Shown here one piece after another: positions 33,163-41,990 of a stretch of DNA of 64,000 nucleotides (positions are counted from its first letter, which is position 1; every line of letters begins with the position of its first letter). The notes under the pieces were generated by a model. It was not told the DNA's origin. It did not search any database and saw only the letters and a list, made by a program, of their open reading frames with translations. The stretch is taken from positions 5,486 to 69,485 of the forward strand of contig JBGAKC010000026.1 in assembly GCA_044224605.1 (NCBI GenBank), written 5' to 3'. Source of the stretch: UBA7672 sp044224605. Its GTDB lineage: Bacteria; Pseudomonadota; Alphaproteobacteria; Caulobacterales; Hyphomonadaceae. The position numbers were made by a program, and so were the translations under genes.

Positions 33163-33903
33163 ATGATCGTTCTTTCCGGCGGCGGCGCGAAATTCGGTCT
33201 TCCAGAACTCAGCCCCTATGTGACCAAGACGGAAGTGCAGCTGCGCATGGCGGGGCTTGGCTACGAGAAGCGCCAGGCGAACCCGGCGCAGGGCCCGAAG
33301 GGGCAGATCCCGTTCATCGACGACGATGGCCGCCTGATCGGCGACAGCGCCTTTATCCGCCTGCACATCGAGCGCGAGTATAGCGTCGATCTCGATCAGG
33401 GTCTCACGCCGCTCGAACGGGCAACGGCCTTCGCCATCGAACTGGCGATCGATCGCGAGCTGGCGCCGGCGGTTACCTATTTCCGCTGGATGGTTCCCGC
33501 GAATTTCGAGAAGGGCCCGGCTGTCTTCTTCAACCAGGTCCCGGCCGAACAGCGGGACGCCTTCAAGAAGGAGATGGTGGAGCGTGTGCGTGCCAGTTTC
33601 ATCGCGCGTGGCGTCGGACGGCACACCGAAGAGGAGATCGCGATGCTGGCGCGGCGCTCGTTCGATGCGCTCGAACTGTTCATTGGCGACAAGCCCTATT
33701 TGATGGGTCATGAGCCCTGCGGCGCCGACGCCTTCATCTTCGCGACGCTGGCAGCGGCGATGACGCCATATTTCGACACGCCTGTGCGCGAAGACGCGAT
33801 CAGCCGGCCGCGCCTCGTGGCCTATGTCTCGCGCATGATGGATCGCTTCTATCCGGAGTTTGAATGGGATGCCGGGATCAACCCGGAAAAACAGGCGGCG
33901 TAA
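33163..33903 (+). CDS. Glutathione S-transferase family protein
   Basis: 246 residues from ATG 33163 (AAGGAG upstream; the longer frame is not conserved). A thioredoxin-like N-terminal domain (about 1-85: SPYVTKTEVQLRMAGLGYEK, then GQIPFIDDDGRLIGDSAFIRLHIE) precedes an all-alpha GST C-terminal domain (about 95-240, GDKPYLMGHEPCGADAFIFA). The PFIDD..DS region is the glutathione gamma-Glu site. Paired with the divergent WYL regulator, suggesting induction by a toxic or electrophilic compound (inference). Confidence 0.87.
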   Translation: MIVLSGGGAKFGLPELSPYVTKTEVQLRMAGLGYEKRQANPAQGPKGQIPFIDDDGRLIGDSAFIRLHIEREYSVDLDQGLTPLERATAFAIELAIDRELAPAVTYFRWMVPANFEKGPAVFFNQVPAEQRDAFKKEMVERVRASFIARGVGRHTEEEIAMLARRSFDALELFIGDKPYLMGHEPCGADAFIFATLAAAMTPYFDTPVREDAISRPRLVAYVSRMMDRFYPEFEWDAGINPEKQAA

Positions 33904-33963
33904 GACCGTCTCTCCTCCCCGAAGGCCGGCGACAGAACCGGCAAGCCAGACCAGCAAAACGTG

Positions 33964-34010
33964 CGGCGGCCATCATCCCGGAGAAGGATGGGGCCGCCGG
34001 TTTGTTTTGG
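33964..34010 (+). terminator. Terminator after the GST gene
   Basis: CGGCGGCC (33964-33971) pairs with GGCCGCCG (33992-33999) around an inner CATCC/GGATG stem, followed by GTTTGTTTT. It lies about 60 bases after the GST stop. Confidence 0.8.
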
Positions 34011-34054
34011 AGCGGCTTCGCTCTAGTCTGTAGCGTTCTATCCCGGGGGAACGC

Positions 34055-34592
34055 ATGCGCAGAGCGACACTGCCATCTATCAGTCTTCTCGCCGCCGCGT
34101 GCGGAAAAGCTTCTCCTCCGAAGTCGCCGGGATGCAGCTCCACTCGCTTCCGTGGCGCCGTCAGTCGCATCGGATCCAGCGCCCTTTATTCCCTCTCGCG
34201 ATAGCTGGATCGCGGACATCAGGAGCGATACGGCAAGTCTTCACTTCGGCCATCCGAATTCCGGCTTGATCACATTCACGCGGTGATGTGCGCCAAAGTC
34301 CGGACAGGGGTCGATCGTCATGCCAACCGCGCCCGAGCCCCTCATCTCGCTTGCCAGCGGAACTCTTGCTGAGACGCTTCCGTCGCGAATCGAGTCTGGC
34401 GGGGGAGAGTGGGACGACTCGCTTGAGACGACGGAGCCGGTCGATCTTTCAGGATCACCATGGCTCAATTTCCGTTGTACCGGCGAACTCAAGGCAGCGA
34501 GCCCAGGCCGAGATTTCACGTCGCCAACTTCGGAGGAACGCGAGGAGATCGAAGCGTTGTTTGCGGCCGGCGACCGCCAGCCGGTCAGTTGA
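34055..34592 (+). pseudogene. Disrupted lipoprotein-like gene (frameshift and in-frame TGA)
   Basis: From ATG 34055 the frame gives a lipoprotein signal (LPSISLLAAACGKASPPKS), then loses coding character. The +1 frame continues with coding-like sequence (APLASVAPSVASDPAPFIPS, RDSWIADIRSDTASLHFGHP), is stopped by TGA at 34284-34286, and resumes in the same frame with CAPKSGQGSIVMPTAPEPL through EEIEALFAAGDRQPVS to 34592. Correcting one frameshift near 34130 and reading the TGA as sense would give a 178-residue exported lipoprotein. A TGA from CGA by one transition is plausible. No family recognised. Either a decayed gene or sequence error. Confidence 0.6.
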
Positions 34593-34750
34593 CGCACGCG
34601 TCTGGAGACGCGCCGCCACAGGTTCGACCCATTTCCGCCGGGTCGTCGCCGCGGGTGGCGAATTCCTCCTCGCTCATTGGCGGAACATTCGCTTACGCGC
34701 GCAGGGGCGATGTGATGGATTGGATGCAACCCGCGCAGACGGAGGCTCCA

Positions 34751-36244
34751 ATGATGACGAAACACGAGAACATCCTCTCCACCATCGGCCAAACACCCAT
34801 CGTTCGACTTGCCAAGTTCGAGTCACGCAATGTCCGGCTCTACGCCAAGCTGGAATCCTTCAACCCGGGCGGGTCGGTGAAAGACCGGCTTGCGCTTGGC
34901 GTCATCGAGGACGCCGAGCGGCGCGGCGTGCTCAAGCCGGGCATGACGGTGGTCGAAGCGACCAGCGGCAATACCGGCATCGGCCTCGCGCTGGTTTGCG
35001 CTGAGAAGGGCTATCCGCTTGTGATCGTGATGGCCGAGAGTTTTTCGGTCGAGCGGCGCAAGCTGATGCGCTTTCTCGGCGCGCAGGTGGTGCTGACGCC
35101 GGCGTCGCTGAAGGGCACGGGCATGGTGGCCAAGGCGCGTGAGCTGGCGGAGGCGCATGGCTGGTTCTTCGCGCGCCAGTTCGAGAACGAGGCCAATGCG
35201 GCGATACACGCGGCCACGACGGCGCGGGAGATACTGGGCGCGTTTGAGCGTGAGCGGCTCGACTACTGGGTGACCGGCTACGGTACAGGCGGCACGCTCA
35301 ACGGCGTCGGCCGTGTGCTGCGGGCCGAGAGTCCGGATACAAAGATCATCGTCTGCGAACCGGACAATTCGCCCCTGCTGGGCAGTGGAGCGCCGCAGGC
35401 GCGCAATCCGGATGGATCGGCTTCAGAAAGCCACAGCGCCTTCCGTCCGCATGTGATGCAGGGCTGGACGCCGGACTTCATCTCGAAGCTCACGGGCGAT
35501 GCGATGAGCCGCGGTCACGTCGACCAGGTGATGGCCATCCATGGCGGCGATGCGATGCGGTGTTCGCGCGATCTGGCGCGCAAGGCCGGCATTTTCGTCG
35601 GCACGACGTCCGGCGCCACGCTGGCCGGCGCGATCAAGCTGATGGAAACGGCGCCGGAGGGCTCGACCATACTCTGCATGCTGGCGGATACGGGCGAGCG
35701 CTATCTCTCGACGCCACTGTTCGAGGGGATCAGCGAAGGCATGAGCGAGGAGGAGATGGATATCTCGCGCTCGACGCCTTCGGCGCGGTTCGATGTCTGC
35801 GCCGTGCCGGCGCCGGCCGCAGCCGCGCCGGTCGTCGCGGCGGATGCCGATGCTGTCCGTTTTGTTGCCGAGGCCGTCTCCTCGCCGAAGGAACCGGTCG
35901 TGCTGTTCGCACTCGAATGGTGCGAGTTCTGCTGGTCGGTGCGCCGATTCTTCGACAAGGCCGGCATTGCCTATCGCGCGGTTGATCTCGACTCCGTCGC
36001 CTATCAGAAGGACGATCTGGGAGGGCGGATCAGGCGAGCGCTGCGTGAGCGGACGGGAAGCGTCACGATCCCGCAGATCTTCGTCGGCGGCGAATTTGTC
36101 GGCGGATGCACGGACCTGTTCGATGCGTGGAAGGTCGGGCGGTTGCAGCGGCTGCTGCAGTCGGCCGAAGTTGGCTACAGCAATGACGCCGTGCCCGACC
36201 CTTACGCTATGCTGCCGAAATGGCTGCAGCCGCGCGCTGCTTAA
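34751..36244 (+). CDS. Cysteine synthase-glutaredoxin fusion protein
   Basis: 497 residues from ATG 34751 (GGAGG 6 bases upstream); the open frame upstream overlaps the broken lipoprotein gene and is not conserved. Residues about 1-335 are an O-acetylserine sulfhydrylase-type PLP enzyme: STIGQTPIVRLAKFESRN, the PLP lysine in NPGGSVKDRLAL (about 44), EATSGNTGIGLAL, GYGTGGTLNGVGR, GTTSGATLAGA and GERYLSTPLFEG. After an Ala-rich linker (about 350-375), residues 380-480 form a glutaredoxin domain with the redox pair in EWCEFCWSV and TIPQIFVGGEFVGGCTDLFDA. It makes cysteine from O-acetylserine and sulfide, and the attached domain suggests redox coupling or glutathionylation control. Confidence 0.92.
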   Translation: MMTKHENILSTIGQTPIVRLAKFESRNVRLYAKLESFNPGGSVKDRLALGVIEDAERRGVLKPGMTVVEATSGNTGIGLALVCAEKGYPLVIVMAESFSVERRKLMRFLGAQVVLTPASLKGTGMVAKARELAEAHGWFFARQFENEANAAIHAATTAREILGAFERERLDYWVTGYGTGGTLNGVGRVLRAESPDTKIIVCEPDNSPLLGSGAPQARNPDGSASESHSAFRPHVMQGWTPDFISKLTGDAMSRGHVDQVMAIHGGDAMRCSRDLARKAGIFVGTTSGATLAGAIKLMETAPEGSTILCMLADTGERYLSTPLFEGISEGMSEEEMDISRSTPSARFDVCAVPAPAAAAPVVAADADAVRFVAEAVSSPKEPVVLFALEWCEFCWSVRRFFDKAGIAYRAVDLDSVAYQKDDLGGRIRRALRERTGSVTIPQIFVGGEFVGGCTDLFDAWKVGRLQRLLQSAEVGYSNDAVPDPYAMLPKWLQPRAA

Positions 36245-36263
36245 GGCATCCGGCTGACGTATT

Positions 36264-36821
36264 TCAGTTCGGCGCGGGCGCGGCGACTTTCGGCTTCTGC
36301 GCCGCGGCGATTGCGCGGTCGAGCATGGCGAGATTCTCGGTGATCGACTTGGCGTCCTTGCAGCCGTTGCATCCGCTGGACAGGGCGGCGAGATCGGCGC
36401 GTTGCTTGGCGGCCGCGTCGGCGTCGTTGAGTCTCAGATAGGCGACGCCGAGCCGCGATTTCGGGTCAGGCCATTTCGGATCCTGCTTGACCGCAAGCTC
36501 GAGGAATTGCCGGGCGTCGGCCCAGTTCTGCAGGCCGAGCTTGGCCAGGCCCATGAGATAGTTGGCGTCGTTGGTGGTGGGGTTCTGGGCGACCAGCTTT
36601 CCGAAGGCTTTTTCGGCGGTCGCGAAGTCCTGCTTCTGCAGCGCTTCGATGCCTTCCTTGCGCATGCCGTCGAGTTTCCGCTTGGCGTTTTCGGCGATGC
36701 GGTTAGCGTTGTCGGCGCCGTCGAGATTGGGCGCGGAGCTGAGGCCGGGCTGGGCGTGCGCAACGCCCGATGCGGCGCCGGCCGCGGCAAGGATCAGGAC
36801 TGACAGGACCAGACTACGCAT
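36264..36821 (-). CDS. Exported tetratricopeptide-repeat protein
   Basis: 185 residues from ATG 36821 (GGAGG upstream). The signal peptide ends about AHAQ (residue 24). TPR units: EGIEALQKQDFATAEKAFGKL (about 55-75) and DANYLMGLAKLGLQNWADAR with FLELAVKQDPKW. A CNGCKDA pair occurs near residue 150. It is likely a periplasmic scaffold; the partner is unknown. Convergent with the cysteine synthase fusion gene. Confidence 0.8.
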   Translation of the reverse strand: MRSLVLSVLILAAAGAASGVAHAQPGLSSAPNLDGADNANRIAENAKRKLDGMRKEGIEALQKQDFATAEKAFGKLVAQNPTTNDANYLMGLAKLGLQNWADARQFLELAVKQDPKWPDPKSRLGVAYLRLNDADAAAKQRADLAALSSGCNGCKDAKSITENLAMLDRAIAAAQKPKVAAPAPN

Positions 36822-36923
36822 CGATGCCGCCTCCGGTTGATGTGCGGGTAGTATAAACCGGGCGCTCAAGACTGCGCACCCTGTTTTTGTAGCTGGTCGC
36901 GCCCACGTGATGGGACTTCGGGC

Positions 36924-38924
36924 CTAGCGTGTGACGATCGGGAAGGCAGGGTTGGGCGGGTCCATCCACTGGGCGAGCTTGAGAAGGGCGGAAGCGTCGC
37001 CTTCGACTTTGGCTGCCCCGCTGGCGACTTTGGGTGGGAGGGGCTGGCCGCCGAAGATGGAGGCGAGGAAGTCGGCGCGGGTGACGGTGAGCGTTGCATC
37101 GACAGGGCCCGGGGCGGCGATCTCCTCATGGATGAGGACGCCGTTGGCGATCGCGACATAGCTGCGCTCCTTCGTGTCCGAGAGAACGAAGGCAAGCTTG
37201 AGTTTCTGGCCTTCGGCCTTCTGGGCGTTGAGGCGGACGGCGAGGAGATCGAACAGCGAGCCCATAGGCAGGTTGGCGAGCGTCGCCATCTGCGAGGCGG
37301 CGTTGACGGGCGGGGCGCTAACGCCCTTGCGCAGCTCCAGCGCGCCGGTGAGGTAGATGTTGCGCCAGAGCGAATTCTCGCTCTGCCAGCCGAGCTGGTC
37401 ATAGGCGCGAGCCAGCATGTCCTTCGCGGCGGCGTCGGCGCTGTCGGACATGACGATGTGGTTGAGGAGTTCGGCGGTCCAGGCGTAGTCGCCGGCATCG
37501 TAGGCGGCCTTGGCCATCTGCTTCACGTGCTCGGCGCCGCCCATGGCTTCGACATAACGCCTGCCGGTTTCGGTCGGCGGCGAGGGGGCAAGGTTGGACG
37601 GGTTGGCGTCGTACCAGCCCATGTAGAACTGATAGACGGCGCGCGAGTTGAAACTCAGTGAGCCGTAATAGGGGCGGTCATACCATTCCTGGTCGAGCTC
37701 GGGCGGGAGCTTCAGCTGGGCTGCGATCTCGTCGCCGTTGAGGCCCTTGTTCATCAGGCGCACGGTCTGGTCGTGCAGGTAAGCGTAAACGTCGCGATGC
37801 TTGGCGAGGTAGTCGCGGATGTTGGCGTTGCCGAAGCGCGGCCAGCCATGGCTGGTGATCAGGATCTCGCTGTCACCGAAGAGGCGGAGCGCCTGGGTGA
37901 GCCCTTCGGCCCATACCTTCGCGTCGCGCACGACGGCGCCGCGCGGGGTGAGGATGTTGTGCTGTGTGGCGTTGGCGTTCTCGGCCATGTCGACGATCTT
38001 CCAATCGGGAAAGTCGACGTTCATCTCGGCAGGAGCCTCAGTGCCGGGGGTGAACTGGAAGACCATCTTCACGCCGTCGATGGTGAGCGTTTCGCCGGTG
38101 GCGGCGATCTCCTTCGTTGGCGGGATCAGCGAGGTCGTGCCGCGCGAGAGGCCGGGGCCGATGCCGGCGTTGACGAGGCCGCCTACATCCTTCGGGAGCG
38201 GCACCCCAAACTGGTACATGGCGCGGCGCTGCATGGCGGGACCGGCGATGACGTTCTCGCCCACGGCGGCTTCGAGGAAGCCCTCAGGCGCGATGACGGG
38301 GACCTTGCCGGCCGCGACATCCGCGAGCTGCACGAGTGCGGCTGCGCCAGCGAAGTGGTCGGTGTGGCTGTGGGTATAGATCAGCGCTGTGACGGGGCGG
38401 GGGCCGAGCTGTTCCGTTACGAGGTCGAGCGCGGCTTTCGCGGTCTCGTTCGAGCCCAGCGTATCGATGATGATCCAGCCCTTGTCGCCCTTCACGAAGG
38501 TGATGTTGGCGAGATCGAAGCCGCGCACCTGCCAGATGCGGTCGGAGACCTGGAAGAGTCCGTGCTTCGCCATAAGTTGCGCCTGGCGCCAGAGGCTGGG
38601 GTTCACGGTGGCGCTGTCCGCGGCCTTGAGGAAGTCGAAGGCGGAGAGGCTCCACACCGGCTGGCCGGCGGCGTTGGTAATCAGCGGGTCTTTCCGCGTA
38701 GCGATGAAGCCGCGCTGGGCGAAATCGAAATCGCGCGTGTCTGAGAACGGGCGTTCGGTGCGAACCTTGTCGTGTTCGGCGCGCGTGAAGGCGGAAGGCG
38801 TCTCCGGGCCAGTGATGGCGATGGGTGGCGGCGCGGCGGGTCCGGCAACAGGCGGAGCGGGAGGCGCAGAGGTGGTGCAGGCGACAAGCAGCGCTGCAGG
38901 CAGCAGGACCGAAGCGGATTTCAT
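36924..38924 (-). CDS. Alkyl sulfatase (SdsA/YjcS-type metallo-beta-lactamase fold)
   Basis: 666 residues. A lipoprotein-type signal (LLPAALLVAC) precedes a Pro/Ala spacer. The metallo-beta-lactamase domain has the dinuclear zinc motif THSHTDHFAGAAAL (about 184-197), with IIDTLGSNETAKAAL before it. A helical dimerisation region follows (WYDANPSNLAPSPP onward), and a C-terminal SCP2-like domain (about 540-666) binds hydrophobic ligands. Characterised relatives hydrolyse primary or secondary alkyl sulfates such as dodecyl sulfate, giving an alcohol and sulfate. Expected in the periplasm or outer membrane. Confidence 0.9.
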   Translation of the reverse strand: MKSASVLLPAALLVACTTSAPPAPPVAGPAAPPPIAITGPETPSAFTRAEHDKVRTERPFSDTRDFDFAQRGFIATRKDPLITNAAGQPVWSLSAFDFLKAADSATVNPSLWRQAQLMAKHGLFQVSDRIWQVRGFDLANITFVKGDKGWIIIDTLGSNETAKAALDLVTEQLGPRPVTALIYTHSHTDHFAGAAALVQLADVAAGKVPVIAPEGFLEAAVGENVIAGPAMQRRAMYQFGVPLPKDVGGLVNAGIGPGLSRGTTSLIPPTKEIAATGETLTIDGVKMVFQFTPGTEAPAEMNVDFPDWKIVDMAENANATQHNILTPRGAVVRDAKVWAEGLTQALRLFGDSEILITSHGWPRFGNANIRDYLAKHRDVYAYLHDQTVRLMNKGLNGDEIAAQLKLPPELDQEWYDRPYYGSLSFNSRAVYQFYMGWYDANPSNLAPSPPTETGRRYVEAMGGAEHVKQMAKAAYDAGDYAWTAELLNHIVMSDSADAAAKDMLARAYDQLGWQSENSLWRNIYLTGALELRKGVSAPPVNAASQMATLANLPMGSLFDLLAVRLNAQKAEGQKLKLAFVLSDTKERSYVAIANGVLIHEEIAAPGPVDATLTVTRADFLASIFGGQPLPPKVASGAAKVEGDASALLKLAQWMDPPNPAFPIVTR

Positions 38925-39008
38925 GACGCCCTCCCGAACGTGTCTTTCTTCCTGATTAGGAGCGAAGACGCGACCGGTCCATGGGGGACGGATGATGACG
39001 CTACGGCC

Positions 39009-39854
39009 TCAAGCCTTGAGGCGTTCGGCGCGTTGCGGATTGTTGGCGTTGAGCCAGGCGTCGGTCAGCGGCGTCAGCCACTTGCAGGCGGCGTCGATGA
39101 AGACGAGGGCTTTCATCGCGTCTGGAGAGGGGCGTGTGGCCATGGCGTAGGCCTCGGCCATCTCACGCTGACGCGCAGGATAGTTCAGCACGAACAGGTC
39201 CCGGCGGAGGTCGAGGTCTTCCGTGTAGATCTGCTCGCGTTCCATCACGAGGGCGAAGGCGGCGGCAAGTACGGCGTGGCCGGCGTCCATCGCAGCTGCG
39301 CGGACGCGGTCGGGCGAACGGGCAGCGGCGAGACGGCCGGCGGCGTTCAGCATGCGCGAGCGGAAGCCGAGGATGTCGCCGTTCATCGATGCGGTGTCGA
39401 TGCGTTGCGGGGCGAGCATGCGCGTCATGTTACGGCCGGCGACGCAGACCGAGTTTACGGCGAGGCGGAAGCGGGCCGGGGAGAAGGCGCCGTCCGTGGT
39501 GAAGACGTCCTTCCAGTTGAACACGGCGACGGCCACGCGGCCGACGCGCGGATGGCGGCGTCGAAGCTGGGCAGCGATGGCGGCTTCCCAGCTTTCATTG
39601 TTCTGCAGGTTCGAGGCGCCGAGGCGTAGCAGGACGAAAAAGGCGGCGCCGCCCGGGCGGCCACGCGCGGCAGGGCCGGAGATATAGACAGAGTGGAGGT
39701 GGTCGCCGAAGCGTTCCAAAGCGGCGTCGGCGGCTTCTTCGGCGGCTTCGAGGGCAGGCTGCACGATATGCTCGCGCGCGATGGCGGCGTTGGTGACGCG
39801 TCCCCAGTGATCCTGCGGCCAGAACTGGCCGCGCAGCCGGACTGTGTTCGCCAT
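39009..39854 (-). CDS. Hypothetical protein with nucleotidyltransferase-like N-terminus
   Basis: 281 residues. The segment FGDHLHSVYISGPAARGRPGGAAFFVLLRL (about 50-80) resembles the G-S-x-x-R-G strand-helix of nucleotidyltransferases, but the two catalytic Asp expected after it are missing (GGAAFF), so the enzyme would be inactive or the resemblance misleading. The C-terminal half (about 150-281) is helical, with RDLFVLNYPARQREMAEAYA, comparable to the helical partner domains of NTases. No firm family or function. Confidence 0.55.
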   Translation of the reverse strand: MANTVRLRGQFWPQDHWGRVTNAAIAREHIVQPALEAAEEAADAALERFGDHLHSVYISGPAARGRPGGAAFFVLLRLGASNLQNNESWEAAIAAQLRRRHPRVGRVAVAVFNWKDVFTTDGAFSPARFRLAVNSVCVAGRNMTRMLAPQRIDTASMNGDILGFRSRMLNAAGRLAAARSPDRVRAAAMDAGHAVLAAAFALVMEREQIYTEDLDLRRDLFVLNYPARQREMAEAYAMATRPSPDAMKALVFIDAACKWLTPLTDAWLNANNPQRAERLKA

Positions 39855-40012
39855 ACGCTACTCCCGTCCACGCCCGGTTTCCCATTCAGGTTCCGGACCA
39901 AGCCTCCCGCTACCTCTGCCTGACGCCATTCGTTAACGCGGGCGCGACAGCAGCCGTTGCCGTAAACAAAACGTTAAGTGCGCCGCGCGCGCTTGCAAGG
40001 AGATTCAGCCGT

Positions 40013-40773
40013 TTAGGCGCCAATAAAGCTGTGGTGCGCCGCGCTTTGGCGTTCACAATCGTTAACGGCGCAGGCGCGCCAGAGCGCTTTTCGCGCCGAC
40101 GCGCAGATGGTTTCGATGTCCATGCCCGGAGGAACTGCGAGGAAGTTCCAGACCAGCGCAGGCATCAGATCGGCGGCGCTGTCGTGTGGATGCCAGACGA
40201 GGTCGACGATGCGGTAGCTGCGCATGGAACAGACCAACGAGATCTTCTGGCTTGTAACCGAAATAGTTTGGTGAAGAGGCGTCGAGCTCAAAGGCGATCA
40301 GCAGGTGGCTGCGCAGCATTCTGGTTGCTCCGCACGGCGCATCGCATTCGGCGCCCTCGATGTCGATCTTCACGAAGGCCGGACGGCCTCTTATCAGCTT
40401 GTCGAGCGTAGTGACCTGCGCCATCACGGCTTCGACATCATGGCCCTGCGTGAGGTCCCGCTTCGCCAGGCTGGAGAGGCCGGTGAAGGAGCGGTCGAAA
40501 TAGAAGGTGGCCGTGCCCGGCCTGCGTGAGACGGCGACGTTATGAAGATCGGTGCGCGCCTTCAGCTCAGGACAGAGGTTGTCGATGTTGCCGAACAGCG
40601 CCTTGCACATGGGTCCGTAGGCTTCGACGCCAATGACCTTTCCGGCAGGACCGACGGCTTGCGCGATCTGGACAAGGTGATGGCCCTCATTGACCCCTAC
40701 GTCGACCGCCAGCTCACCACCTTTGCGGAACCCTAAATAGATGCCGTGGATCAGCCCTTCGAAGTCGGGTCAT
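40013..40773 (-). pseudogene. FkbM-family methyltransferase, disrupted by two frameshifts
   Basis: A likely start ATG at 40773 is followed after two codons by a +1 shift into DFEGLIHGIYLGFRKGGE, LAVDVGVNEGHH (the SAM-binding G-loop), KVIGVEAYGP, FVKIDIEGAE (FkbM hallmark) and NYFGYKPEDL; a second +1 shift near 40226 moves to MRSYRIVDLVWHPHDSAAD and the C-terminus ending at 40013. Removing one base at each site gives 253 codons exactly, a normal FkbM length. Both shifts are extra C in C-runs (ACCC, TTCC). It could be a recent pseudogene or a sequencing error in an intact gene. FkbM enzymes methylate sugars or polysaccharides; a glycosyltransferase gene lies 1.2 kb upstream. Confidence 0.75.
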
Positions 40774-40858
40774 TCGCCCGTCTTCGCTTTCACCGCCGCA
40801 AGAAATGTGTCCCGCCCTACGTGTCCGCCTGGAGACTGGCCCAGAGATCTCGCGATGG

Positions 40859-41965
40859 CTACTCGAATATTACGACGGGGGCGGGCTTGTTTGGTGACGC
40901 CGCGAGAGCCTCGCTGACGGCTTCGGCCAGGAGGCGGAAGGCTTCTGCTGCGTTGCTGTCCCCCGTCGCGGCTGGCACGCCGGCGTCGCCGCCTTCGCGC
41001 AGGGCCGGGAGAATGGGCAGGGCGCCGAGGAAGGGGACGCCGAGATCGGCGGCGGTGCGCTCGGCGCCTTGCTTGCCGAAGATGTAGGCGCGTGAGCCGT
41101 CCGGCTGTTCGAACCAGGCCATGTTCTCGATGACGCCGAGCACCGGGACGGCCGTCTTGCGGAACATGCCGACGCCGCGACGCACATCGGCCAGCGCGAC
41201 CTCCTGTGGCGTCGAGACGATGACGGCGCCATCGAGCGGCAGTTTCTGCACCAGCGTGAGCTGCACTTCGCCGGTGCCGGGCGGCGTGTCGATGAAGAGG
41301 AGGTCGAGGTCGCCCCAGTCGGTGTCGTTGATGAGCTGCGAGACGGCGGACATCACCATCGGTCCGCGCCAGACGACGGCCTGATCCGGATCGACGAGAT
41401 AGCCGATCGAAGCCGTGGCGAGCCCGTGCGCCATTACCGGCTGCATGCGCTTGCCTTTCACCTCGGGGCGCTTGCCGACCGTGCCGAGCATGGTGGGGAG
41501 CGATGGACCAAAGACGTCGGCATCGAGCAGGCCGACGCGCAGGCCGGATCTGGCGGCAGCGGCGGCGAGGTTCACGGCGACGGTTGATTTGCCAACGCCG
41601 CCCTTGGCCGAGGCTATTGCGATGATGCCGCGTGCCGGGCGCGTCGCAGCGGCTGCGGGAGGCGGCGGAGACGAGGCAGGCGCGGGCCGCGGCGGCGTGA
41701 TGGTGCGCGCGCCGGTGGCGGCTTCGGCCGTGAGGACGGCGGTGACGGCGGTGACGCCCTTCACGCCGGCGACGGCGTCTTCGGCGGCCTTGCGCAGGGG
41801 TTCGTCGGCGGGGCCGACTGAAGTCTCGAGCACGAAGCCCACCTTGCCGTCGGCGCGAGCGACGAGGCCTGTGACGCGGCCGGACGCGCTGAGGCCCTTG
41901 CCCGACACGGGGTCGGTCACGGCATCAAGCGCGGCGCGCACGGCGGTCTCAAGGGCTGAGGGCAT
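40859..41965 (-). CDS. apbC: Mrp/ApbC-type iron-sulfur carrier ATPase
   Basis: 368 residues. An N-terminal DUF59/MIP18-like domain (about 1-80) and a Pro/Ala linker precede the P-loop ATPase, with the deviant Walker A SAKGGVGKST (about 119-128), DADVFGPSLPTMLG, the conserved IDTPPGTGEVQLT and the TPQEVALADVRRG motif. Mrp/Nbp35 proteins load Fe-S clusters on target proteins. The CxxC cluster ligand pair normally present after ENM(S/A)xF is absent here (WFEQPDGSRAY), which may change function; see findings. Same strand as the broken FkbM gene. Confidence 0.88.
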   Translation of the reverse strand: MPSALETAVRAALDAVTDPVSGKGLSASGRVTGLVARADGKVGFVLETSVGPADEPLRKAAEDAVAGVKGVTAVTAVLTAEAATGARTITPPRPAPASSPPPPAAAATRPARGIIAIASAKGGVGKSTVAVNLAAAAARSGLRVGLLDADVFGPSLPTMLGTVGKRPEVKGKRMQPVMAHGLATASIGYLVDPDQAVVWRGPMVMSAVSQLINDTDWGDLDLLFIDTPPGTGEVQLTLVQKLPLDGAVIVSTPQEVALADVRRGVGMFRKTAVPVLGVIENMAWFEQPDGSRAYIFGKQGAERTAADLGVPFLGALPILPALREGGDAGVPAATGDSNAAEAFRLLAEAVSEALAASPNKPAPVVIFE

Positions 41966-41990
41966 CGGCTCTCCTTTGACGGAGCGCCTT

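Noticed and set aside
34284..34286. TGA read as selenocysteine
   Set aside because: There is no visible SECIS-like hairpin or selenocysteine gene, and a frameshift upstream already points to gene decay or error.
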